DNA of 28,333 nucleotides from Nemertoderma westbladi (GCA_032718475.1 JAUCBJ010006968.1:1-28333); one strand, 5' to 3'. Positions 1 to 12,210 are shown, numbered from the stretch's first letter. Numbers and translations are program-made. The notes: generated by a model from the sequence alone, not told the origin.

Positions 1-13
1 TAGTAGTAGTAGT
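1..13. repeat. (TAG)n microsatellite at window edge
   Basis: The window opens with four TAG repeats. The two retrotransposons in paxillin intron 2 also end in (TAG)4-5, so this may be the 3' tail of another copy lying to the left. That link is inference, because no element body is visible here. Confidence 0.6.
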
Positions 14-223
14 TGATTACTGTCTGGGTTAGAGTGAGATAGTAATAAATTTGGCAAGTAATATACTTCTCTGCAGTTTGGGCTTATCCATTCAATAAAT
101 AGTAGTAGCTTACTAGGCCCACATGAGTACCAGCAGCTGGTGTTTCTATCGTTGAGTTGATGGCAATTTTCGTATTTTAATTTTCGCTTACTCATGGTAC
201 TGGTTTGAGGGGCAGGTTCGTTT

Positions 224-243
224 AAAGCCAGCTTGCTGGCTTT
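224..243. repeat. Short perfect inverted repeat (9-bp arms)
   Basis: AAAGCCAGC and GCTGGCTTT are separated by only two bases and would form a tight hairpin. No neighbouring gene gives it an obvious role. Confidence 0.6.
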
Positions 244-630
244 CTAGTCTAGAATAATTATATCTTTCTTTGAGAAAATCATTCCATCCAAGTATAGCGG
301 TTACCTGGTTACAGGCAGCTATTATACAACCATAATAAATATTTATTTCATTATAATGCTGCTGACATTGACAATCACGATAGGCCGGATGCTTTAGCCG
401 GAATTGTAATGACAGCGAGCAGCTGATTTAACCTAAAAGCATATATATGCTTCATGACACTCAATATTAGACCAATTTAGCGTATGTCGAGGTTCTCTAT
501 CACTGGCCTCACCTATGTCGCTATTTGCTTTCAAATTTCGAATACTGCAGGAAATTGGAAAATTGTCCGATATAGATAAACTGTAGTGCACCTTAAAACA
601 TGATATAAAAGTAATGATAATAATTTAATA

Positions 631-690
631 AATTAATAACAATAAAAACGAAGACATTGCAATTAATAACAATAAAAACGAAGACATTGC
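631..690. repeat. 30-bp tandem duplication (two copies)
   Basis: Bases 631-660 are repeated exactly at 661-690. The unit begins AATTAATAACAATAAAAACG and ends in GACATTGC. The copies are identical, so the duplication is probably recent. It lies about 75 bp left of the large satellite but has a different sequence. Confidence 0.9.
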
Positions 691-765
691 AATTAATAAT
701 AGTAGGCCTATTAATAATATTACACTCGTAATTCTTATTTGTAAAATAATGTCTAAAGAACTTCA

Positions 766-3700
766 ATTAATATAGCCATTATCTGTCACCTGACACTATT
801 AATATAGCCATTATCTGTCACCTGACACTATTAATATAGCCATTATCTGTCACCTGACGCTATTAATATAGCCATTATCTGTCACCTGACACTATTAATA
901 TAGCCATTATCTGTCACCTGACACTATTAATATAGCCATTATCTGTCACCTGACACTATTAATATAGCCATTATCTGTCACCTGACACTATTAATATAGC
1001 CATTATCTGTCACCTGACACTATTAATATAGCCATTATCTGTCACCTGACACTATTAATATAGCCATTATCTGTCACCTGACACTATTAATATAGCCATT
1101 ATCTGTCACCTGACACTATTAATATAGCCATTATCTGTCACCTGACACTATTAATATAGCCATTATCTGTCACCTGACACTATTAATATAGCCATTATCT
1201 GTCACCTGACACTATTAATATAGCCATTATCTGTCACCTGACACTATTAATATAGCCATTATCTGTCACCTGACACTATTAATATAGCCATTATCTGTCA
1301 CCTGACACTATTAATATAGCCATTATCTGTCACCTGACACTATTAATATAGCCATTATCTGTCACCTGACACTATTAATATAGCCATTATCTGTCACCTG
1401 ACACTATTAATATAGCCATTATCTGTCACCTGACACTATTAATATAGCCATTATCTGTCACCTGACACTATTAATATAGCCATTATCTGTCACCTGACAC
1501 TATTAATATAGCCATTATCTGTCACCTGACACTATTAATATAGCCATTATCTGTCACCTGACACTATTAATATAGCCATTATCTGTCACCTGACACTATT
1601 AATATAGCCATTATCTGTCACCTGACACTATTAATATAGCCATTATCTGTCACCTGACACTATTAATATAGCCATTATCTGTCACCTGACACTATTAATA
1701 TAGCCATTATCTGTCACCTGACACTATTAATATAGCCATTATCTGTCACCTGACACTATTAATATAGCCATTATCTGTCACCTGACACTATTAATATAGC
1801 CATTATCTGTCACCTGACACTATTAATATAGCCATTATCTGTCACCTGACACTATTAATATAGCCATTATCTGTCACCTGACACTATTAATATAGCCATT
1901 ATCTGTCACCTGACACTATTAATATAGCCATTATCTGTCACCTGACACTATTAATATAGCCATTATCTGTCACCTGACACTATTAATATAGCCATTATCT
2001 GTCACCTGACACTATTAATATAGCCATTATCTGTCACCTGACACTATTAATATAGCCATTATCTGTCACCTGACACTATTAATATAGCCATTATCTGTCA
2101 CCTGACACTATTAATATAGCCATTATCTGTCACCTGACACTATTAATATAGCCATTATCTGTCACCTGACACTATTAATATAGCCATTATCTGTCACCTG
2201 ACACTATTAATATAGCCATTATCTGTCACCTGACACTATTAATATAGCCATTATCTGTCACCTGACACTATTAATATAGCCATTATCTGTCACCTGACAC
2301 TATTAATATAGCCATTATCTGTCACCTGACACTATTAATATAGCCATTATCTGTCACCTGACACTATTAATATAGCCATTATCTGTCACCTGACACTATT
2401 AATATAGCCATTATCTGTCACCTGACACTATTAATATAGCCATTATCTGTCACCTGACACTATTAATATAGCCATTATCTGTCACCTGACACTATTAATA
2501 TAGCCATTATCTGTCACCTGACACTATTAATATAGCCATTATCTGTCACCTGACACTATTAATATAGCCATTATCTGTCACCTGACACTATTAATATAGC
2601 CATTATCTGTCACCTGACACTATTAATATAGCCATTATCTGTCACCTGACACTATTAATATAGCCATTATCTGTCACCTGACACTATTAATATAGCCATT
2701 ATCTGTCACCTGACACTATTAATATAGCCATTATCTGTCACCTGACACTATTAATATAGCCATTATCTGTCACCTGACACTATTAATATAGCCATTATCT
2801 GTCACCTGACACTATTAATATAGCCATTATCTGTCACCTGACACTATTAATATAGCCATTATCTGTCACCTGACACTATTAATATAGCCATTATCTGTCA
2901 CCTGACACTATTAATATAGCCATTATCTGTCACCTGACACTATTAATATAGCCATTATCTGTCACCTGACACTATTAATATAGCCATTATCTGTCACCTG
3001 ACACTATTAATATAGCCATTATCTGTCACCTGACACTATTAATATAGCCATTATCTGTCACCTGACACTATTAATATAGCCATTATCTGTCACCTGACAC
3101 TATTAATATAGCCATTATCTGTCACCTGACACTATTAATATAGCCATTATCTGTCACCTGACACTATTAATATAGCCATTATCTGTCACCTGACACTATT
3201 AATATAGCCATTATCTGTCACCTGACACTATTAATATAGCCATTATCTGTCACCTGACACTATTAATATAGCCATTATCTGTCACCTGACACTATTAATA
3301 TAGCCATTATCTGTCACCTGACACTATTAATATAGCCATTATCTGTCACCTGACACTATTAATATAGCCATTATCTGTCACCTGACACTATTAATATAGC
3401 CATTATCTGTCACCTGACACTATTAATATAGCCATTATCTGTCACCTGACACTATTAATATAGCCATTATCTGTCACCTGACACTATTAATATAGCCATT
3501 ATCTGTCACCTGACACTATTAATATAGCCATTATCTGTCACCTGACACTATTAATATAGCCATTATCTGTCACCTGACACTATTAATATAGCCATTATCT
3601 GTCACCTGACACTATTAATATAGCCATTATCTGTCACCTGACACTATTAATATAGCCATTATCTGTCACCTGACACTATTAATATAGCCATTATCTGTCA

Positions 3701-6700
3701 CCTGACACTATTAATATAGCCATTATCTGTCACCTGACACTATTAATATAGCCATTATCTGTCACCTGACACTATTAATATAGCCATTATCTGTCACCTG
3801 ACACTATTAATATAGCCATTATCTGTCACCTGACACTATTAATATAGCCATTATCTGTCACCTGACACTATTAATATAGCCATTATCTGTCACCTGACAC
3901 TATTAATATAGCCATTATCTGTCACCTGACACTATTAATATAGCCATTATCTGTCACCTGACACTATTAATATAGCCATTATCTGTCACCTGACACTATT
4001 AATATAGCCATTATCTGTCACCTGACACTATTAATATAGCCATTATCTGTCACCTGACACTATTAATATAGCCATTATCTGTCACCTGACACTATTAATA
4101 TAGCCATTATCTGTCACCTGACACTATTAATATAGCCATTATCTGTCACCTGACACTATTAATATAGCCATTATCTGTCACCTGACACTATTAATATAGC
4201 CATTATCTGTCACCTGACACTATTAATATAGCCATTATCTGTCACCTGACACTATTAATATAGCCATTATCTGTCACCTGACACTATTAATATAGCCATT
4301 ATCTGTCACCTGACACTATTAATATAGCCATTATCTGTCACCTGACACTATTAATATAGCCATTATCTGTCACCTGACACTATTAATATAGCCATTATCT
4401 GTCACCTGACACTATTAATATAGCCATTATCTGTCACCTGACACTATTAATATAGCCATTATCTGTCACCTGACACTATTAATATAGCCATTATCTGTCA
4501 CCTGACACTATTAATATAGCCATTATCTGTCACCTGACACTATTAATATAGCCATTATCTGTCACCTGACACTATTAATATAGCCATTATCTGTCACCTG
4601 ACACTATTAATATAGCCATTATCTGTCACCTGACACTATTAATATAGCCATTATCTGTCACCTGACACTATTAATATAGCCATTATCTGTCACCTGACAC
4701 TATTAATATAGCCATTATCTGTCACCTGACACTATTAATATAGCCATTATCTGTCACCTGACACTATTAATATAGCCATTATCTGTCACCTGACACTATT
4801 AATATAGCCATTATCTGTCACCTGACACTATTAATATAGCCATTATCTGTCACCTGACACTATTAATATAGCCATTATCTGTCACCTGACACTATTAATA
4901 TAGCCATTATCTGTCACCTGACACTATTAATATAGCCATTATCTGTCACCTGACACTATTAATATAGCCATTATCTGTCACCTGACACTATTAATATAGC
5001 CATTATCTGTCACCTGACACTATTAATATAGCCATTATCTGTCACCTGACACTATTAATATAGCCATTATCTGTCACCTGACACTATTAATATAGCCATT
5101 ATCTGTCACCTGACACTATTAATATAGCCATTATCTGTCACCTGACACTATTAATATAGCCATTATCTGTCACCTGACACTATTAATATAGCCATTATCT
5201 GTCACCTGACACTATTAATATAGCCATTATCTGTCACCTGACACTATTAATATAGCCATTATCTGTCACCTGACACTATTAATATAGCCATTATCTGTCA
5301 CCTGACACTATTAATATAGCCATTATCTGTCACCTGACACTATTAATATAGCCATTATCTGTCACCTGACACTATTAATATAGCCATTATCTGTCACCTG
5401 ACACTATTAATATAGCCATTATCTGTCACCTGACACTATTAATATAGCCATTATCTGTCACCTGACACTATTAATATAGCCATTATCTGTCACCTGACAC
5501 TATTAATATAGCCATTATCTGTCACCTGACACTATTAATATAGCCATTATCTGTCACCTGACACTATTAATATAGCCATTATCTGTCACCTGACACTATT
5601 AATATAGCCATTATCTGTCACCTGACACTATTAATATAGCCATTATCTGTCACCTGACACTATTAATATAGCCATTATCTGTCACCTGACACTATTAATA
5701 TAGCCATTATCTGTCACCTGACACTATTAATATAGCCATTATCTGTCACCTGACACTATTAATATAGCCATTATCTGTCACCTGACACTATTAATATAGC
5801 CATTATCTGTCACCTGACACTATTAATATAGCCATTATCTGTCACCTGACACTATTAATATAGCCATTATCTGTCACCTGACACTATTAATATAGCCATT
5901 ATCTGTCACCTGACACTATTAATATAGCCATTATCTGTCACCTGACACTATTAATATAGCCATTATCTGTCACCTGACACTATTAATATAGCCATTATCT
6001 GTCACCTGACACTATTAATATAGCCATTATCTGTCACCTGACACTATTAATATAGCCATTATCTGTCACCTGACACTATTAATATAGCCATTATCTGTCA
6101 CCTGACACTATTAATATAGCCATTATCTGTCACCTGACACTATTAATATAGCCATTATCTGTCACCTGACACTATTAATATAGCCATTATCTGTCACCTG
6201 ACACTATTAATATAGCCATTATCTGTCACCTGACACTATTAATATAGCCATTATCTGTCACCTGACACTATTAATATAGCCATTATCTGTCACCTGACAC
6301 TATTAATATAGCCATTATCTGTCACCTGACACTATTAATATAGCCATTATCTGTCACCTGACACTATTAATATAGCCATTATCTGTCACCTGACACTATT
6401 AATATAGCCATTATCTGTCACCTGACACTATTAATATAGCCATTATCTGTCACCTGACACTATTAATATAGCCATTATCTGTCACCTGACACTATTAATA
6501 TAGCCATTATCTGTCACCTGACACTATTAATATAGCCATTATCTGTCACCTGACGCTATTAATATAGCCATTATCTGTCACCTGACACTATTAATATAGC
6601 CATTATCTGTCACCTGACACTATTAATATAGCCATTATCTGTCACCTGACACTATTAATATAGCCATTATCTGTCACCTGACACTATTAATATAGCCATT

Positions 6701-7969
6701 ATCTGTCACCTGACGCTATTAATATAGCCATTATCTGTCACCTAACACTATTAATATAGCCATTATCTGTCACCTGACACTATTAATATAGCCATTATCT
6801 GTCACCTGACACTATTAATATAGCCATTATCTGTCACCTGACGCTATTAATATAGCCATTATCTGTCACCTAACACTATTAATATAGCCATTATCTGTCA
6901 CCTAACACTATTAATATAGCCATTATCTGTCACCTGACACTATTAATATAGCCATTATCTGTCACCTGACGCTATTAATATAGCCATTATCTGTCACCTG
7001 ACACTATTAATATAGCCATTATCTGTCACCTGACACTATTAATATAGCCATTATCTGTCACCTGACGCTATTAATATAGCCATTATCTGTCACCTGACAC
7101 TATTAATATAGCCATTATCTGTCACCTGACGCTATTAATATAGCCATTATCTGTCACCTAACACTATTAATATAGCCATTATCTGTCACCTGACGCTATT
7201 AATATAGCCATTATCTGTCACCTGACACTATTAATATAGCCATTATCTGTCACCTGACGCTATTAATATAGCCATTATCTGTCACCTGACACTATTAATA
7301 TAGCCATTATCTGTCACCTGACGCTATTAATATAGCCATTATCTGTCACCTGACACTATTAATATAGCCATTATCTGTCACCTGACACTATTAATATAGC
7401 CATTATCTGTCACCTGACACTATTAATATAGCCATTATCTGTCACCTAACACTATTAATATAGCCATTATCTGTCACCTGACACTATTAATATAGCCATT
7501 ATCTGTCACCTGACACTATTAATATAGCCATTATCTGTCACCTGACACTATTAATATAGCCATTATCTGTCACCTGACACTATTAATATAGCCATTATCT
7601 GTCACCTGATACTATTAATATAGCCATTATCTGTCACCTGACACTATTAATATAGCCATTATCTGTCACCTGACACTATTAATATAGCCATTATCTGTCA
7701 CCTGACACTATTAATATAGCCATTATCTGTCACCTGACACTATTAATATAGCCATTATCTGTCACCTGACACTATTAATATAGCCATTATCTGTCACCTG
7801 ATACTATTAATATAGCCATTATCTGTCACCTGACACTATTAATATAGCCATTATCTGTCACCTGACACTATTAATATAGCCATTATCTGTCACCTGACAC
7901 TATTAATATAGCCATTATCTGTCACCTGATACTATTAATATAGCCATTATCTGTCACCTGACACTATTA
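766..7969. repeat. 32-bp satellite array, about 225 units
   Basis: A 32-bp unit (ACTATTAATATAGCC, then ATTATCTGTCACCTGAC) is repeated head to tail for 7.2 kb. The same phase recurs every 480 bp (15 units) with no indel that I could find. Each unit carries the near-palindrome TGTCACCTGACA, which contains an E-box (CACCTG). From about 860 to 6554 the units appear identical. Nearly all substitutions lie in the right fifth: GACGC at 859, 6555, 6715, 6843, 6971, 7067, 7131, 7195, 7259 and 7323; CTAAC at 6744, 6872, 6904, 7160 and 7448; GATAC at 7610, 7802 and 7930. Stops occur in the unit, so it is not coding. It ends 68 bp before the paxillin ATG. Copy number may be affected by assembly. Confidence 0.98.
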
Positions 7970-8037
7970 TACTCTATTCGTTTATTCTACTGTATAAGTT
8001 TCTCGTTTTTGAATCTCACCAACTTACCACCACCGCA

Positions 8038-9441
8038 ATGTATAAACTCGAAAATAACATCGCTAAACTTGATAAACTTTTGGAGGAGATAATTCAATCA
8101 CGAACGCGCTATAAAGAAAAAAGGATAACTAGGAAGTCTGTTACCAAGGTTACAGACCAATATCAAAGACATAGTGGAGGCCAATCAGAAGTGCCGAACT
8201 ATGAGTCGCATGCCGAACCTCAAATTGTTCAGCAATCCAATTTTCCTTCCCAACAAATGGAAAGTCACATACCCAGAGGTGCTAATGAGTTTAGTTTCCC
8301 TGGTAACCACGATCAAAGTGTAACGTTTAGCAGAGCCACAATAGATGGAATTCTACACGATATTAATACAGGAGTAGCCAAACCTGAGGAAGGAAGCAGG
8401 AGCGGTAACTATTTAGAACACAAGGTGGCGCTCCAAGATTTACCACCAGTTCAGACCCCGATGTCTACTCTTCCACGACCAGTAAACATTAGAATAGAGC
8501 CAGTGACGTCACAGAACTTTCCTGTGACGTCACCAGCTTATCCGACTAATTTTCCGCCGTACAATATGGAGGGGCCAGTTGGAATGCCGCAACCGGAAGT
8601 GCGTCACAGTGTTGCTAGGGAGCCAGAATATCCATACCCAAGACCGAATGACGTAATGGTAGACCAAAGATTTCAGCCGAATGAGGCAACTCTCGAATTA
8701 AACCGATTAATGACGTCACTCACTGATTTTAAGGATAAATATATGGGGCAGAACGGAACTGCTTCTATGAAGGGGAAACACCAACTACAATACAACCTAG
8801 GAAATATGATACCGACACCACATAGCCGCACCGCACCACCTCAACCAACAATGTACATTCAACCGCAGCAAAGTCACCCCCAACAACCCCCTTACCCTCC
8901 TCCCCCACCCTCTATCCCACCAATTGCTAGTCAACTCTCCCACGATATGCACCACCTACCTCCAGCTCATCCTCTACCAGTACCTATTCTACAACCACAA
9001 CCAATATCCGTGAAGCCAACATACCCAGAACGCGTCTACATTCCTAAACCGCGGTACGATATAGGCCTAACAGGCGATATACGTGTACTAAAAGGTGATA
9101 ATAACATACAAATTAGAAAGAACCAATCAGAATACGTTAAACCGCAACCATCATTATCCAATCAGATAGACACTATGATGAACGATTTGAATAATTCGTC
9201 CAATCAGGAATTAGATACAACTAGAGGGCATTGCTACGCGTGTAGGAACCCTATTATTGGTCAGGTTGTCACCGCTCTGGGGAGGACGTGGCATCCCGAG
9301 CACTTCGTTTGCGTTCATTGCCGTAGGGAACTCGGGACGCGGACATTCTTCGAGAGGGATGGTTCGCCTTACTGCGAGGAAGATTTCCACGGTTTATTCT
9401 CTCCCAAATGCGCTCGATGTTATCTGCCGATAAAGGATAAG
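8038..9441 (+). CDS. PXN: Paxillin-family adaptor, coding exon 1 (LD region and LIM1)
   Basis: Paxillin is a cytoplasmic scaffold at integrin adhesions whose LD motifs bind FAK, vinculin and related partners and whose LIM domains target it to adhesions. This exon encodes residues 1-468. LD-like motifs are seen at about 10-19 (KLDKLLEEII), weakly at 101-110 (TIDGILHDIN), at 217-232 (ATLELNRLMTSLTDFK, very close to vertebrate LD4) and weakly at 376-386 (QIDTMMNDLNN). A proline-rich stretch lies at 285-295, and YxxP sites of the Crk-SH2 type lie at Y198 and Y366. LIM1 spans 399-449, with ligands C399, C402, H419, H422, C425, C428, C446 and D449. LIM2 begins at C458/C461. The ATG at 8038 is the first in frame after a TAA at 7936. 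The exon ends AAG|GTTGGT in phase 0. Continuing into the intron adds 15 codons (468 to 483 residues) before a stop. The family is certain; paxillin versus Hic-5/leupaxin rests on length and the LD set. An upstream coding exon cannot be excluded. Confidence 0.93.
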
Positions 9442-9945
9442 GTTGGTGATAGATTCTATATAAATATAATACATATTATTTATTCTTAATTCATATTATG
9501 GAATGGTGTCAGTTCGTGGGATTATAATTTTCAAAGATCCCATCATAATATTTTCTTAATATTGTAAGTTTTACATAATAGTTTAAGTTTTACAATTACT
9601 TAACAAATAATATATTATTAAACACAGTAAACATTTTTTATCATCTTGAGTTGATTGTCTCCTAGTTAATAATTTGGATGATTTTCTCTATAAATAATCC
9701 ACCATTACAGTAGGCCTCTTATCGACACTTAAAAAAATATTATTTTTTCTAAATAAATCACCAAGTACGTTGTAAAAGTTGTAAAAGTAACTGGATAAAG
9801 TTTAAATTGAAGTTAAAGGTTATACAAAAAGACCGGGCCTGGGATCGAACCCAATACTTTCACTACTTACAACCACTACATTACTTACATTACTTCTTTA
9901 GTCTGACTCTTTACTGAATTCTGAGATACCTAAAAAAAATGGAGG
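9442..9945. other. Intron 1, proximal part
   Basis: This AT-rich intron sequence lies between the exon 1 donor and the transposon-like element. It contains an in-frame stop 15 codons after the donor and an AATAAA at 9753. The only recognisable structure is a tRNA-like B box near 9841. Confidence 0.6.
9828..9895 (-). other. Decayed tRNA-like sequence (possible SINE fragment)
   Basis: Read on the minus strand, GGGTTCGATCCC matches the Pol III B box and T-loop, flanked by a short complementary stem. About 20 bp upstream is an A-box-like TAATGTAGTGGTTG. The A-to-B spacing is too short for a functional tRNA, and no anticodon arm can be drawn. A tRNA-derived SINE remnant or tRNA pseudogene is possible; a chance match is not excluded. 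Confidence 0.3.
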
Positions 9946-9954
9946 TAATTTACC

Positions 9955-10150
9955 GGATAGTACTAGATTGTGACAACAGACGAAAACAAGCGAAAACAGT
10001 TAGAATGTAGGGAAAACAGACGAAAACAGTTAGATCGTTTAATAATAATCATCCATGCATCCCGGTGAAAATAGATATTGAAGTGAACTTGGTGTAATAA
10101 TAGATTTAAAATTTAGTGGCATTTATAATGTCGCTAACTTAAGATGACGT
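9955..10150 (+). repeat. Left terminal inverted repeat
   Basis: This arm matches the complement of 11833-12036. Differences are a few substitutions, a ~10-bp indel among the CGAAAACAG repeats near the outer end, and a 2-bp indel near the inner end. Homology stops after ATGACGT. Confidence 0.9.
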
Positions 10151-11302
10151 TCTACCCATAACCCCATAACAAGAACACTGATTTCCCGTTGCGTGATTAT
10201 GGATTACTCCAGTAGTACGGCAGTATGCCTACAGAGTAGAGTATTCGGTAGTTTATTGTACCGGCACCCGTACCGGCACCGATAGAAGAAGATGTTGAAG
10301 TACGAAGTTCCGGTATCTTCGCTTCCAGCTGTTTCCGCCGTTATCAGAACAAACAATATTATTTAATGCTGAAAATTAAAATAGGTCTATGTGCTACGTA
10401 TTTTATGTACCTAGAAGGCCTATCGTTCTTACAGACATGGAGTTCAGACTTAGGCCTACAGTACTAGCTACTAATACTGTAGAAAAATCTATAAAATGCA
10501 TCTCTGCAATAATAATAAATTCAACAAGCTGGCAAGCCTGGAGGGTTCACGGTCCTCCTACTTAATCAGTACAATAATAATAACCGATACATCATTGTCG
10601 AAACGTACCCAGTATTCGGGTACCGGCTGGCGGCTGACCGGTACGTTTTCGTTCGGGTAGGCCTATGTTTCCTTTTCACTTGTTCCCATCGTAGGCGACC
10701 TCATGCTCATCCCACCACGACCACGACCACCAGTTACGAGTTGGGTAGGCGTCTACCGGCAACCGGTAAGTAATTACGCGCCACACGACGTCATCCCGCC
10801 ATCCGCCAACATTTATACCGGTACGGTAAGCCTACCACCTACCGGCTGGCTACCATCGCACCGTAGGTCTACCAGTCTACCGCCTACCGGTCAACCGGTA
10901 ACGGTAGGCTACCGCGTACCGGTACAGCGGTACTCAAAGTCGTACCGGTATTGTCGTAATTGACAAATGCAGGATTAAACCGTAACCCGTTCCGGTACCG
11001 GTACCATATGCATCTGAACGACTGGACGGTTAATCTCATAGCATAGCTGCATAGGCCTACCGGTAGTCAGTGCGAAGTCGCCTGTGAACATGGCGAAATA
11101 TTATATTTAAGCCAGGCATAGCCTACCTTATGGATAATAATAAACTGAAATGCTATGCCAGTCTGCCAGTCAGTACCGGTACTTGGTACTGCCAGTTTGC
11201 TGCTATGCCAGTATGCTAGCAGGTAGTGCATAGTGCTAAGATTGTCTACAGATTAACTACAGGCAGACAATCAGACAGTACTAGCAGTCTAGGGCCTACA
11301 GG

Positions 11303-11324
11303 ACTGCAGTACCGGTACTGCAGT
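11303..11324. repeat. 22-bp perfect palindrome centred on ACCGGT
   Basis: Each half is ACTGCAGTACC or its complement, with no spacer. It lies inside the transposon interior. Perfect palindromes of this length can extrude as cruciforms or bind dimeric proteins; no function is known here. Confidence 0.8.
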
Positions 11325-11340
11325 ATTGGTAATTGCTAAT

Positions 11341-11649
11341 GCTAATTAATTACCTTAATTAAATCTTCAATTAGGTCATAATGTAGGTCCAAATTTAAAA
11401 ATCGGCCTCCGTTAATCGATTTAGAAATAATTCAGGTACCTCCATGCCAAATATCAGAATCATTCATTGCGTTCCCTATGACAAGATAGCTTTTTCCTAA
11501 ACCATGCGAAAACACGCAAATATAGCGCTCACATCGCACAAATACCATCTCGACACCCAATTTTTTCTATGAGCCTTCGCCATCCCTATATCTAACTTTT
11601 GTCCAAATTTTGTTTCGATTGATTAATAAATAACTGAGATATCGCTCTG
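11341..11649 (+). mobile_element. Possible retroelement 3' end leading into the (AC)n run
   Basis: The stretch ends AACTGAGATATCGCTCTGG and passes directly into (AC)n. Several invertebrate non-LTR elements have a non-coding 3' end with a GAGAT...CGC...GGACACAC pattern, so this may be such a remnant nested in the DNA transposon. No coding sequence supports it; low confidence. Confidence 0.25.
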
Positions 11650-11695
11650 GACACACACACACACACACACTAACACACACACACACACACACACA
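11650..11695. repeat. (AC)n microsatellite, interrupted once
   Basis: Two runs of AC dinucleotides (about 10 and 11 repeats) are separated by CTA. It lies inside the transposon interior. Confidence 0.95.
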
Positions 11696-11832
11696 TTACG
11701 GTAATAATGGTCACTTATGTCAAAGACCGTGAACCAATACGGTACTTCCCAACCGGTACGGGCACAGTAACTGCAACAGGTACCGGTACGGCAGTACGGG
11801 CACTGATATGAGCAGAGTTATTGTACATGGGT

Positions 11833-12036
11833 ACGTCATCTTAAGTTAGCGACATTAAATGCCACTAAATTTTAAATCTATTATTACACCAAGTTCACTT
11901 CAATATCTATTTTCACCGGGATGCATGGATGATTATTATTAAACGATCTAACTGTTTTCGTCTGTTTTCCCTACATTCCAACTGATTTCGCTTGTTTTCG
12001 CCTGTTTTCGACTGTTGTCACGATCTAGTACTATCC
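11833..12036 (-). repeat. Right terminal inverted repeat
   Basis: Inverted partner of 9955-10150. Its outer end CTATCC is followed at once by the target duplication TAATTTACC. Confidence 0.9.
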
Positions 12037-12171
12037 TAATTTACCGGAACAAGAAGAATTACATTCGTTTTGACGGAGCCTCCTTCCTACAACAACTAAC
12101 CGCTTCTATAGAGAGAGACAGATGCAATCAAATAAAAAAATTCTGTAATATATTTTATTGTTAAAATTTAC

Positions 12172-12210
12172 ATTATTTACCGCATAGTCAATGGACTAGC
12201 GGTAAATAAT
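12172..12210. repeat. Long hairpin with ATTATTTACCGC arms
   Basis: ATTATTTACCGC (12172-12183) and its exact complement (12199-12210) flank a 15-base spacer. The pairing extends through TAGTC/GACTA with a single bulged base, giving a 17-bp stem and a 4-base loop. Related TTATTTACC/GGTAAATAA motifs recur at 12787, 12853 and 12868, so it may be part of a small inverted-repeat element at about 12150-12890. Confidence 0.75.

Larger units (their letters stand above)
14..765. other. Non-coding AT-rich flank, no gene seen
   Basis: No open frame of useful length and no recognisable RNA gene is present. The stretch holds a short hairpin (224-243), a second short TAG run near 100-110 and a 30-bp duplication (631-690). 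It runs directly into the 32-bp satellite. It could be intergenic or contain an upstream non-coding exon or promoter of the paxillin gene, but nothing visible decides this. Confidence 0.5.
10249..11800. repeat. Interior of the transposon, dense in ACCGGT palindromes
   Basis: The palindrome ACCGGT, mostly within TACCGGTA(C), occurs more than ten times, for example near 10638, 10760, 10818, 10885, 10990, 11175, 11310, 11755 and 11782. Related forms such as TACCGGCA and CCGTACCGG are scattered between. No coding pattern accompanies the motif. It also appears singly elsewhere in the window (about 17352, 25132 and 25606), so it may be a family-specific repeat that is common in this genome. Confidence 0.6.
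9946..12045. mobile_element. Non-autonomous Mutator-like DNA transposon (long TIRs, 9-bp TSD)
   Basis: A 2.1-kb insertion in paxillin intron 1. The left arm 9955-10150 and right arm 11833-12036 are inverted copies of each other, about 200 bp with roughly 90% or better identity by eye. The element starts GGATAGTACTAGAT and ends with its complement. It is flanked on both sides by the direct repeat TAATTTACC (9946-9954 and 12037-12045), a 9-bp target-site duplication. Long TIRs with 8-10-bp duplications are the hallmark of Mutator-like elements; foldback-type elements are the alternative. Each arm contains short internal repeats of CGAAAACAG. The interior encodes no transposase: its longest frame (10703-10963) is low-complexity. 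It must therefore depend on an enzyme made elsewhere. Superfamily is inference; the TIR/TSD structure is directly visible. Confidence 0.85.

Noticed and set aside
766-7969. CRISPR-like or coding interpretation of the 32-bp array
   Set aside because: There are no spacers, the units abut directly, each unit contains stop codons in some frames, and the setting is an intron-containing animal gene.
10703-10963. 86-codon open frame
   Set aside because: It lies in the ACCGGT-rich transposon interior, its composition follows the repeat, and it resembles no transposase.
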